Shown piece after piece: positions 37,919 through 49,283 of a stretch of DNA of 64,000 nt (position 1 is its first letter; each line of letters begins with the position of its first letter). Location: the NCBI RefSeq assembly GCF_025698545.1, contig NC_068569.1, forward strand, positions 3,596,001-3,660,000, in the 5' to 3' direction. Under the pieces are notes generated by a model. That model saw only the letters and a list, made by a program, of their open reading frames with translations. It searched no databases and was not told where the DNA came from. The position numbers were made by a program, and so were the translations under genes. Source of the stretch: Gossypium raimondii (lineage: Eukaryota; Streptophyta; Magnoliopsida; Malvales; Malvaceae).

Positions 37919-38278
37919 GATCTTTGAGAAAATAGATTGAATTGGGCGTAAACTGGTTGTATGTGGGAAATGGAACAGCCAGGAATACTGGGTGAAAGAA
38001 GACGCTAGTTGTAGAAGAAGGGCTAGAGATAAAATGATTTGTCGTCGTGTTGGAATTCGCTGAATGAATACAGGGTTACTGTAAAACGTAGTCGTTCAGG
38101 ATAATATACTTTGAAATATAATTATCCTGTTTTTGTATGATATGGGTTTTTTTATATATTTTTTTATGTCTGATTTACTATTTATATTTCGGGTTTCTAA
38201 TTTTCACTCCTAAAATGTCAATTCCAAAATTTTTATTTTAATGTAAAACAAAGTTTTTCTATATTTTTATTTGATATA

Positions 38279-39494
38279 TTACTGTAAGGCCTCAATAAAA
38301 ATAAATTTAACTCTTATGAAAAAATACACTCAATTAAACCCTTAACTTTTGTTAATAAAATTGTTAGTTAATCAATTTGACTATTAACCTCACTAATATG
38401 ATTGATGGAAACCATCAAAATTACCATGATATATCACATCAGCAAAAATATTCTTTCAAAAACTATTTTTTTTAAAAAGTTAATTAAAATTTGTATATAA
38501 ATAAATATGAGCAAATAGAAATGAATATAAACAACAATTTATCTAAAATTATTTTGAATGAATGTAAAATTAAAAAAAATATGAAATGTGTACAAAAACT
38601 CAAAAAAAAAATTACTTACTAAAAAACATCATGCCATCCTTTGATTTCAAAAGTTGTTGAAGTCGAATACAAATAACAATGTACATGGTTTATGAACAGA
38701 AGATTGGCTCTAAATATAATCAAGTTGGCTATTTACACCATATTACTATTAAAAAAGTTCCAAACCATGCCCATTGAGTTGATCCATTCCCTGCAGTTCA
38801 AGTCTATTGCTTTTGGACTTGATTCGATGTCCTCGTGGCATTCAACTCATCTATTCCCTGCAGTTCAAATCTATTACTTCTGGACCCGATTCAATGTCAG
38901 TGTAGCATTGGCTGTTGAGATCAAATAATTCCAAGAATTTTGACTTTCTTAAACAACCACCAGTTTCCTCTTCTGGAAGCTCTAATCTTTTAGCTATTGG
39001 TTGCTAAATTAATCTTTACAAAAAATTTGTATATATAAAATATTTTTATAATTTTTCACATTTTAATTTTTATATACATTTTAGATTTTTTTTATAATTT
39101 TTGAAGTTTTTAGTTTTGCACTCTTCCAAAATGAATCTAGACAAATGATTGACCAGATTTATTTGTATCTGGACATCCATTTTTCATATAACTTCATATG
39201 GACATTTTAATTATTTTTGAAAAAAAATTATTTTCTTAAAAAAAATTTTGAAAAAAAATATTTTTTTGCTGATGTGGCCATCCATGTCAGCATACTAACA
39301 CATGGTAATTTTTAAAAGTCATGTCAACGAAGTTAATAGTTAAACTAACGGTTTCTGTTAACGTAAAGGATCAATTGTTTTTTTTGGATCACTGAAAGCT
39401 CAAGTAAATATATATTTTTTGTAATGGGTCAACTGATTATTTATTTATTTATTACTGAAGGCATTTTTTACCCTAAAGCCTTAAGTAATAATAC
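38279..39494. mobile_element. Non-coding inverted-repeat element (MITE-like), about 1.2 kb
   Basis: The left arm (ACTGTAAGGCCTCAATAAA, then about 190 bases) and the right arm read in reverse complement (ACTTAAGGCTTTAGGGTAAA) match over roughly 200 bases with many differences. Shared landmarks are the inner CACATCAGCAAAAA, the ATTACCATG and GTTAGTT.AA segments and the outer AAGGC block. No protein is encoded. The centre contains a 67-bp-period tandem duplication (38779-38831 and 38845-38898) around CCCTGCAGTTCAA. No clear target duplication was seen, so the exact ends and superfamily are uncertain. The divergence of the arms suggests an old insertion. Confidence 0.5.
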
Positions 39495-40087
39495 AATACA
39501 ATACCACCATATATAATAAGAGGTGACCTCTACTGAATTTAATTTAAGTTTTGAATTTATATTTTGTGTAAAATATTCGTATACAACACAAGCCACGTAC
39601 GTGCATTTTGTGTTACCGACATTATGGATTCATGTTAAGTTCGACCACACCAAATTATGACCACGACATGCTACACTATTAGTTCAAAACAACCCAATCC
39701 ATAGCCAACCTGATGGTCCGAGCATTCCATCAACGGCTCTTTACGGATATGGTTCAGACTTCTTTATACTTGGTGCAGGAAATGTTGACACTGTTACATT
39801 ATGTGCGGCCCCTTCATGCATCTGCTCTGACCGTACAACCATATGCAAACATATACTATTTGTCCTAATCGGAGTATTGGGTGTCACAACATGGATGATA
39901 TGTGTTGCTAGAGGACTCTTAGGCTGTGCCAGTTGAGCCGCCTTCTAGGATTGCCTACTTTGCCTGAAGCACTTGCAAGAGCTAGCCCATGCGTGAGGTC
40001 CCATGAGCTCTCATGTCAGGCAAAGAAGGAAGGTGGGTCAGGATCAGGTGTTCAACATGTTGAAACCTGATTCATGAAAAATGCTTG

Positions 40088-40405
40088 ATGAGATGGAAGA
40101 GAAGCAAAGGAAGTAGGTTGGCTAATTGTGTAATTCGTCGAGCCAGAAGGATCACTGATCAAGACAAGGATCTGAAGTTGGCTGCTTGTCTTAGCCAGCA
40201 CGAAGCAGCAGAACTGGTGGTGCTGGCCAATGTACTGGATATATTGTCACGTTCTTTCTTTGGGTTGGAAGTGCAAATGTGTACATACAACCATAGAAAC
40301 TGTAAATGTATACGTCGCAGATGGAATACTCAAAGCAATCTAGTTCAAATACAGACAAAGACAACGAAACAGAACAGAATATTTGAAATCTGTAAAAGAA
40401 AATAA
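40088..40405 (+). other. Unassigned open reading frame (105 codons)
   Basis: Beginning at the ATG at 40088, the frame encodes a basic peptide with RRARRITDQDKDLKLAAC and EAAELVVLANVLDILSRS. The base composition is nearer to that of exons than to the flanking repeat. I recognise no family. The first third could come from a decayed gene or transposon; the Lys/Thr-rich tail looks like read-through into AT-rich DNA. It lies about 470 bases beyond the stop codon of the DUF810 gene, on the opposite strand. Confidence 0.15.
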
Positions 40406-40877
40406 TAATAATTTCCTCAATGAATGAAGCCTGATTTATGATACATAAGGCAAAATGAACAAGCAATGATAGTTAAAAACAAATAATGAACAAAAGAACC
40501 TCAGAAAGCAAAAAAATTCTCCTACATGCTGTAGAGAATACACAAATTAGATATGACGAAATCTCATAATCATATAATAATTGAATCTTACAATGAGTGT
40601 ATCCAACCCACCTTTCCTCACAAGTAAGCCCTTGAAGGTCCTCTGCCTTTCTCTAGTTCCCTCTTCTCACCACTCCATATCTTGGTGAATATCATCAGCT
40701 GGATTTCACCTGAACATGGCCGATATGCTATACAAGAGTAACACAATTAGTGCCACATCTTTAGGAACTTGTGCAGGCCAAATACGAAGTATATAGAAAT
40801 TATAATAACATTGCTAGCAAACAATGTTATATAGGATGCAGCCTGCCTTGGTTTGCTTTACTCCCGACTCCAGGTTA

Positions 40878-43800
40878 TTAAAGTTTCTTAGGTAAATTAT
40901 AAGTCTTCTTAAGGAACTTTGAAGCTGTCTCGTCATTCCGGTAACATAACACTCGCAGAAGAGTGTTTGGTTCAGTAGGATTCCACTGCCCTGATGTTGG
41001 AGGTAGTGGAAGCCTGGACCTTGCGGATGAGCCATATGTCTCCAAGGTCACACGTCTGAACCGCTCAATTAAGCTCTCAGAATCGGTTCTGAAGAGGGGA
41101 AGGACACCTCTCACAGTATATGAAAACTTATCTATGAGGTCAGCAGGCAAACCATCTCCGTTGGCCCAGAACAGATCTTTAAGGGATTTGAAATCATCCT
41201 CTATAATTTGAGAATCCTGTCGAGAGAAAGCACGAGAAGGACCTCCAGCAAGTAAAACAAGCAAGAATCCATCACAGGAAGCTTTCATGGTATCAGTTAT
41301 AATCCTTGTACGAACTCTTTCGTGTACAGTTTCTGAGATGATCAACAAGTTCCGCTCCAGTTCCTGTAATAGAGGGTCAATCCTAGAAGATGATGGCTCT
41401 CCTACATACAAACCATCCCATAAAACATGACTTAGGTCATGGAATACGATTTTGTAAGCTACAGCCTCAGAGAGTAGCTGAACCCCTTCCACACAAGCAG
41501 ATGGTGTTAGTTCAAATTTCTTGCTCAAACCATTCGAAAAATCTTCCACATGAGCAGACTCACAGTTCCTCAAGTGGGTTATGATCCTCTTCTCTAAAAC
41601 ATCCATCTCAGATCGGATGCGGTGGAAAGTATTAATACGAACACAAAGCTGTGGTATCCCAAATGAATTATCTCCATTCATTGTTGCAACCTGAGAATTT
41701 CTCTTCTGAGAATTTTGTGACTTTTCTTTCTTCTTCCACACACCTTGGAACTTTGATCCTATCTCACATCTGGTCAATGCAGGCATTGTGGGGATATATG
41801 TATTTCGTGTACCTATGTGTCAGGTTAAAAGGACAAAATGTTGGCAATTCTAAAAACCTTAGACATCATATTTAGATAATTTATATGATTTGCAGGAATT
41901 TACCACATCCAGATTTTGCCTTCATTACGTAATACTGAAGACATTTATCAAGGCCAGCCATCAAATCAGGAAGCAATGCAGGATGTGTAGGTATTGGCAA
42001 CTGGAAAAATGCATCTAAAGTCTCATCAATGATTCTCAATATTTCAACTGCAGAGGGAGCATATCCTTCTTGATTTGCCTGTGGATTCCAGACCTAACAT
42101 AATGGAAAGTGTTGGTTAGCAAAATGAAAAATAAAATAGTAACAACAAAGTCCAATTATAAGCATATTGCAATCACTACTTCATATTCAAGTCGGTTGCA
42201 GGAACAAACAAGCAAATTTTGACAGGAATATTAACCACTTCCTAAGAAGATACTGCTTGATAGGTAACATAGAATGTGCAAAATAAAATTCTGTACATAT
42301 AAAGAAATCATCTCCCACTAACGTATGCAATAGGTGAAAAAGATCATAGGCACCGAAGCAGTTTTAGGGTTGCAAAGCAAACAACTATAATTTTAATAAA
42401 TGATAAGGGATGTAATCATATTTACGAAAACCAAACCACTAATCCGACATCTTGAAGCTGATTTCTACACTCTTCATTCCTTCAAAATTCCTAATTACTT
42501 ATAATTATAGGCCTTAGCACGTAATCCAAATGTTTAGATTTAATAGTTAAACGTAATTCCTTTGCCTTCTCGGTTTAGGCGTTACTTACCTGTAGTCGAA
42601 GTGCAACAACCAGAGTATAACTGATTTATCCCTAAAGAGAGTGATACATTAGGAAAATATAATTGCCTTTGCACCCATGCATATATGTACATGTGTACAT
42701 ACATAAATATTATATATGTATATACATATGCATATATATATAATATATGCATGCGTGTCGATAATATTATTCCAGCAGCAAGAAGAGAACACTTATTCAC
42801 AAAGACAATAAAATTACATTAATGAAACTGTGAGTTGAAGAACTAGGATTTTGATGGATTTAAATTTCAGATAAAATTGTCATCCAGATGAAAAGAATAG
42901 CAAGTCCGTACCTCTTGTTGCAAATTCCTGTCAACCCATTCCTTAAGTCTGTCTAATCTTGTCTTGATCCAACCTTTAACCAGATTGGCAATTGCAGTTT
43001 CAGCCTCATAAGGAGGCATCTCACGGATTATGGCCTTCCCACCATCTTCACTGTCTACTGCATCCTCAACTGCAATCTGAACAAGATCTTTCTCAAGTTT
43101 ATCTGCAGCTCTCAGGACTTGAACAGCATCAGGAGTTAACTCCATAATACCTGAGATGAACTGTTTTATCTCATTTGCATAACAAGAATGAAGGGTGGCC
43201 ACGGCTACACCAGCTGCCAAAGGATGCCAACCCTTCAGTATTGGACTGAAAACCTTCGTCTCATGGACTGCTAGCTCACCAACATCCTTAGCAAGGATTG
43301 CAAGTACAGGAAGAGGATTTGGCTGGTTTTTCGAAGCTCTCCTGCTCGAGTCTGCTTTCTCCATTCTCTATACAATAATATGGAAAAAAAAAAAAAAAAA
43401 AAGAGAGCATATGCCTAGTCATTAAACCAACTAAAAAGGAGAAAAGGGACAAGACAGAGAGCATCCAAAGGCAGCAAACACTTGTTGCATTCAAGCCCAT
43501 GCATATAAGGATCTCGTACATGTGGAATGAAGACGCGGATACAAAACAAGTGCCACAGAAACTTGGCTTTCCTTCATTCTCAGTAAAATGGACAATAGCA
43601 AATATTAAAGACTTGCCTGAGCAAAAGCAGTGCGCAACGATGACCTGATATAAGTGTCAATCCTATTTCGAGCTACATCAACCTCTCCTTTCCTCTTTCT
43701 CCGATACTCTGTAGATACATCCTCAACCAAAATCTTAGCTGCAGATACACCCAAAGAAACAATGCCCTGCATGGTATATATATTTCCACTATCGAAAGTG

Positions 43801-45483
43801 TCATGGTATGCAAGGAGTCTTTTCTCTGCCCAGCCTAGTACTGAAGTCAATGTAGAACTTAAGATCTTGGAGTAGTCAGGATCCTTGGTCGCTTTGGCAT
43901 CTTTTGCTACTTCTGCTAGCTGACCATCAGCAGCATATAGTAAGTCCATTTCAACTTGCCCAGTGGCAACAAAACGGTGAAACAGGACCCACGTAAAGCA
44001 GAGATTATGGAGCATTTGGTTAATACCAAGAACCACCCACGTCTTCTTTATGTGCTCCATAAGCTCATCAACTTCCTCAACAATAGACGTCTCATCATTA
44101 ATATCAAAGCACGTCTCTAAAAGCATTTCATAGAGTCTAAGATTCAGTGGAATGCCATCAGCCCAGTGGCATGAATCAGAGAAAGACCCATCAGATCTGG
44201 AAGCAAGAGACATAACAGCACTGCGAAGAACTTGCATCGACTCATTGTTCTTTCCAGTTTCTATTGGTCTATCCAAGGCTGCATGAATGATCTGCCGCAG
44301 CCGTTGTGATGCATTATTTGATTTATCAAGTGAAACGCGAGGATGCAAAAGTAACCCAGCCTCAAGAACCTTGAGGTTTCTTTTCTGCCATGCATCATAT
44401 TCTTGTTGATCGGTAAAATCTGATTGCTTGAGCTGTTGTAATAGCTCCAATGGCAGAACAACCGACTCAATTCGTCTTCCGACCTGTGACTCATATATTT
44501 ATGGTAGATATTATCAAAGCTAATAAACCCAGTATAAACATGGTAAAGTCCTCATGCAAGCCTCCACCCCACCCTAAAGTCATCCCAACAAGAAAGAAAA
44601 CATGCAGCAGATATTTAAAAAAAAAGAAAGATAAACACGATAGAAATTCATCAGAATTCTAATACATTTTTGTCTTTAAGTTGATAATCTTGTTGGATTT
44701 ATATTATTACTCCATTATTCATGATTAAATTCTAGAATCAAATTTGTTTGTACATTAAAACATAATCTACTTTTCAACATTGTGATCATCGGATCTTGTT
44801 GCTTCAACTTTCATACTAAATAATTAAAACTCAATTTACTCGTATCAGAGGCCGCATTATCTGGATCAAGTAAATTGCAATTAAAAGAAAAAAAGCAAAA
44901 TTGCGGATCAACCAAAACTCGATAGAAAATGAAAACTCAAATTTTAACTAACCAGGCCGCCGCCGATTCTCAAAAGCGCTCTTCTAACTCGTGAATCAAC
45001 GGTCTCAGGTATCCGCATTTGAATCCTCATAAGCTCCCCTACAGTCGTAGGCCGCTTGGATTTGCCCTCGCCGGAGCCTGGCCCGGAACCCGGACTCTTT
45101 TTCGATCCTGGCGACTTCAATCCTAAAGCCTTCTTCATCTTACTAGCGGCGGCTGACGTAAGCGAGCGTTGCAACGCGGGCGAATTAGGTGAGTGGTTGT
45201 TGTTTTGACTAGGCGAGTTATAACCCAGCGAATCAGAATTGGAAGCGGAAGCGGAAGAGGAGAGAGGTTTCGAAGAGGAAGTACGGCATACGGCGAGGAA
45301 GACGTCATAAGCAGTGAGTCGGAGGTCGGAGTCGGTGAGTTGAGAAGCGAGTTGTCCGAGTGGAGATTGGAGATCGGTTGAGGTAAGCTTGCTCGGTGGC
45401 ATTCGAGGTTTCGTTTGCAATGGCGGTGGAGTTGACTCTCTCTTTGAGTGGCCAAGCGAAAGGTCTCTGAAGAGATGCGCCAT
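40878..45483 (-). CDS. DUF810 / Munc13-like (PATROL1-related) protein
   Basis: Five exons: 45483-44953, 44483-43617, 43367-42912, 42093-41904, 41812-40878; 2979 bases, 992 aa. It opens MAHLFRDLSLGHSKRES and ends LLRVLCYRNDETASKFLKKT plus YNLPKKL, matching the Arabidopsis protein I remember as At2g25800 (about 987 aa) almost throughout. Seen: a low-complexity Ser/Pro N-terminus (to about 150), TVGELMRIQMRIPETVDSRV, the long helical middle, and the C-terminal half where Munc13-homology domains MHD1 and MHD2 are placed in this family. The relative PATROL1 promotes plasma-membrane delivery of the proton pump AHA1; a vesicle-tethering role near the plasma membrane is inferred for this one. No C2 domain or membrane segment is seen. 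The intron after exon 2 has a GC donor; the others are GT-AG. The ATG at 45483 is the first in frame. Confidence 0.92.
43368..43616 (-). other. GC-AG intron in the DUF810 gene
   Basis: The exon ends TTTGCTCAG at 43617 and the intron begins GCAAGTC; its acceptor is TATTGTATAG (AG at 43369-43368). The join gives RTAFAQRMEKADSSRR, identical in pattern to the Arabidopsis relative. The exon side CAG and the following AAGT make a strong U1 match, as usual for GC donors. No nearby GT keeps the frame with this peptide. Confidence 0.88.
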
Positions 45484-46809
45484 TGTGTTAACTCGGAGAG
45501 AGAATGAAAGAGAAACGACCGAACGAGTTACACCATTGGACTATTTGAGGGAGTAAATGTGTAAAACCAAATGGGAAAGAGAAAATAGATAGGAGCTGTT
45601 TGGCATTTTTGTTTTTTCAATTTCATTTTATATTCTAAAATTCTTTTCTAACTTCAAAAAGAAAAATTCTGGCATTATTATTTAAACAAACTTCAAAAGC
45701 AGATTTAATAATTATGTCATATTAAACTTTTGCTTTTACATAGTTTTAATATATCAATAATTAATCATTTATAAAATTTTAATTTATTTTACGTTTATAC
45801 AAGTCATACAACACTATTTTTTACGATTATATATTAAAATTATTTATTTAATTCATTGACCTATTAATTTGGTATAAAATTATACCTAATCAAATATAGT
45901 AACTATAAATTTTAAACAAGAAAAAATAGTTGAACGAAAGCGATTTATGTAGTGATTAGCATATGTTAGTCATAATTTTGACTTTGGTGCACAATTTAAA
46001 AATTGGATTAAAAAGAAAAAGAAAAATGATTAACATAATAATTAATTATAATTTCACGATTTCTTTTCATCTTTGGGCATAAACCGGAGAGTGAATAAGA
46101 CAAACAGTGATAAGGGCGTGAGAGCGCATAAAGAGAGAGTAAAACGCGTAAGGAACTACCAACTGTTTTCGTGCAATTGGGAAGTGTAAAGGAAAAAAAA
46201 AAAGAAAAAGGAGAGCGAATAAAAAACCAATGAAAGCTGGATAATTTGTGAGAAACGGCGGGATCCTTGATTGGTAGGAAGCTGTGGGGCTGGATAGGGA
46301 CCACGCGCACTTCCAGACTCGTTAACCCACCAACAAAAAAAATTTAATTTAGGGGCTATTTTTTACCTAAATAAAAAATTAAATATTAAAATAGTATGTC
46401 AATATCATTATTTATTAATTTAGTATGTTTGAAACAAGAAAAGAGATGAGCAGCACTCAGTGATTTTTCTAACGCATTCATTAAATTATCATTACAAAAT
46501 GTACCCCCACAACATTTTCAATATATTTTTGACGTAATTTACTAAATAATGTTAAATTGCATCTATATCCCTAAGTAACATTTGTTGTTAGAAATATATG
46601 AAGAAAAGAAATCCAAAAATTAGCTGAAAGAAGAGCGAATGAAGGCGAAAGTAGGAAAATTAATGTTGAAGTTTGGAATATATTGAATGTCGGCAGCAAC
46701 GAATACCAAGTGGTAACCTCCAATGATTAGGTGAGATTAAGATGTTTCTATGAAAAGTACTAATCGATATCCAAAAAATGTTAAAATGTAATAAATTTAT
46801 AAAATAAAA

Positions 46810-46960
46810 GGGTAAACTATAAAAATAATTACTTTTGTTTGTCTTATATTACATTTTAGTCACTTATGTTTGAAATGTTACATTTTAGTCACTTACGTTA
46901 TCGTTTTGTTACGAAGTGATCACTCTACGATTAAATTTCGTTATTGTTTTAGGTCCTTGA
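46810..46960 (+). mobile_element. Single terminal repeat of a MULE-type non-autonomous element
   Basis: GGGTAAACTATAAAAATAAT, then ACTTTTGTTTG and TTTTAGTCACTTATG, closely match the left terminal repeat of the complete element at 61283 (GGGTAAACTACCAAAATAGT...). A partner repeat ending GTTTACCC was not found downstream, so this copy is truncated or its other half is too changed to see. The solo LTR starts about 80 bases beyond the recognisable part. Confidence 0.6.
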
Positions 46961-47038
46961 GTTTTTTTTTTAAGAACTTATAAAAATATTTATCTCTTTT
47001 ATTCTTCACCTAAGAACTTCGATGAAAAATTCAAGAAC

Positions 47039-49283
47039 TGTAACACCCCCAACTCGTATCCCTCGCCGGAACCAGGTTATGGAGCATTACTGGAGATTAC
47101 AGATCAAACAGGCAAAAATCTCAAACATTTTATATCATCAAAACAAGTCATCAAGCATCGTTTTAATCTAAATTATAAACTCTCAAAAATAGATCTTATA
47201 ACTTCATTTACAATCAAACCATAAAATAACTAATATTTAGACACTGTAGGTACATGCCGACACAAAGAAATAAACATCACCATATTTGAGTTCAAGATCG
47301 TTGTTGGATGCTGAATCAGCGATCAAACTTAAGTACTTAACCTGCGCACGGAAAACAAAACCGTACACTGAGTAAAAACTCAGTGGTATTTTTATAATCC
47401 GAATATTTAAAAATAAAACAATAAAATATGTATAATAAAATGTTAAGCACAATTGAACATTTAAAATCACACAATACTCAATTTTCATCACTTGCTATAT
47501 ATAATACATTTCCATAATTTATCCACGTATCATTTAAACAATGACACTATCCATTCCACAATCAATTTATGAGTATATAACTCGTGTATTCCAAGTGTTT
47601 ACAACATATTTCACATTCTATTTTCAGTTTACTATCTCATATTCTTATTCTTAACCCAAAGTAGATTTTATAGAACACATCGGATATACGGAACAAATAC
47701 AAAGGTGCATTATTATGCACTAATGAACAGAGAGCACTGAAGTGCTATACAGAGAGCACAGATGTGCTAAACAGAGAGCACCAACGTGCTAATAATCAGA
47801 GAGCGCGCTAAAGTTCCTTAATGGCATGCCACTAATATCCCAGTAGTTCTTTCATTCAAAAAATAATAATATCCCAGTAGTTCTAAATTTCATCTACTTG
47901 GGCATTAAGGCTGAATTTTATACATATAAAAAACAATTCAATTATCATATTTGCACAATTTCACATTTACACATATATATTCATAATATGTATTACACTT
48001 TAATTCAACCAATATAATTTCATCACATATCAAGACAATCCATTTCAATTGTAAAAAAAAAAAAAAAACAATAATTCTCACCTCAATCACTTACCATAAC
48101 ATTTAATTAAAAATACAATAATTAAAAATTAGATTCAGATTATAGAAATACAAACCAGGAATTCCGAGCTATTTCTCATCGACTATATTTTTCCCCTTTT
48201 TAGTCGAGAATTTCGGTACGACGATTGCTACGGAATTAAAACAATTAAAAATCATCAATACAACACCATTCAATCTCACATTAAATATTTCAATTTTTAC
48301 TCAATATTTGCCTAAATTCTAATTTAGTCCTGAATTGAGACTAACTTTTATTCTCAAAACTAATTTCATATTTTCATTCCATTCCCACTTTAAACTAATT
48401 TAACTCTCTAATTTCACCATAAATCCTTAATTTCAAAATTCTCTCAATTTAGTCCTTATTAATTCAAAACCTATAATTTATTTTACAAATCAACCCTTTA
48501 CTAACTTCTAACTTGAAATTCAATCAATTTAACCCTAATTAGTCAATTAATTCAACATAACTCATGTCTAAAATCAACTATCTTTCAAAATTCAACATAA
48601 ACCATGAAATATTTTGTTCTAGAACTCCAAAACTCAAAAATTACAAGAAAAGAGATTAAATTGACTTGCCAAATTAACTTTGAACTTTGAAACCCCAAAT
48701 TTTCCTTTTCTTTATTTCTTTCTCCCTGTTTTCGTTTTTCAATTATGTTTCAAACTTTTTCTATCTTTTATCTCTTTTATAATATAATATAATATAATAT
48801 ATATAATATATAACTTAACTTTAAAGTAATATTATAATAATAATATATTTTAACTTTAGATTTAAAAAAAAATCTACTTATGGGGCCTCAACTTTAGAAA
48901 AAGGCATAATTGCTTATTTGGTCCTTTTAACTTTTCTTTAATCCTTAATTAAACTTTTATCTCTATTGCAATTTAATCTTTTTAATCAATTAACCACGAA
49001 ACGTTAAAATTTCTTAACGAAACTTTACTACTACCTTAATGACACTCCGAAAATATTTATAAAAATATTTACGGCTTAATTTATAATATCGAGGTCTCGA
49101 TACCTCGTTTTCGACCCAATTTACCTAATAATTTCTTTTAAATCACAAAATTCACTAATTCAAAAATATTTCTAAAATCATGCTTAACTTATTATTATTA
49201 ATTAATAAATTTTTCTAACTTTTTCATCAAATTTAGTGATCTCAAATCACTGTTTTAACACTACTGAAAATTGGGCTGTTACA
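47039..49283 (-). mobile_element. Solo LTR of a Ty3/gypsy-type retrotransposon with 5-bp target duplication
   Basis: The element runs from TGTAACACCCCC (47039) to GGGCTGTTACA (49283), 2245 bp, and is flanked on both sides by AGAAC (47034-47038 and 49284-49288). These are TG...CA ends with a 5-bp target duplication, as expected for an LTR element. Read on the minus strand it starts TGTAACAGCCC and ends GGGGGTGTTACA, the arrangement of common cotton gypsy LTRs. No internal coding region or primer-binding site is present, so it is a solo LTR left by recombination. The intact ends and duplication suggest a moderate age; family assignment is inference. Confidence 0.82.
47729..47794. repeat. Three tandem 22-bp units, each a small palindrome, inside the solo LTR
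   Basis: Units at 47729-47750, 47751-47772 and 47773-47794 share AGAGAGCAC....GTGCTA. Each contains a perfect or near-perfect palindrome (AGCACTGAAGTGCT, AGCACAGATGTGCT, AGCACCAACGTGCT). A fourth degenerate unit follows (CAGAGAGCGCGCTA, to about 47811). The four central bases vary while the stem is kept. Confidence 0.85.

Larger units (their letters stand above)
37919..40877. other. Intergenic region upstream of PTH2
   Basis: It includes the PTH2 promoter, an inverted-repeat element at 38279-39494 and an unassigned reading frame at 40088-40405. The segment 39560-40080 is less AT-rich than the repeat next to it but shows no domain in any frame. The last 300 bases are probably the 3' UTR of the DUF810 gene. 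Confidence 0.55.

Noticed and set aside
47729-47811. CRISPR-like spaced repeats
   Set aside because: Units are directly tandem with no spacers, lie inside a plant LTR, and each is a small palindrome.
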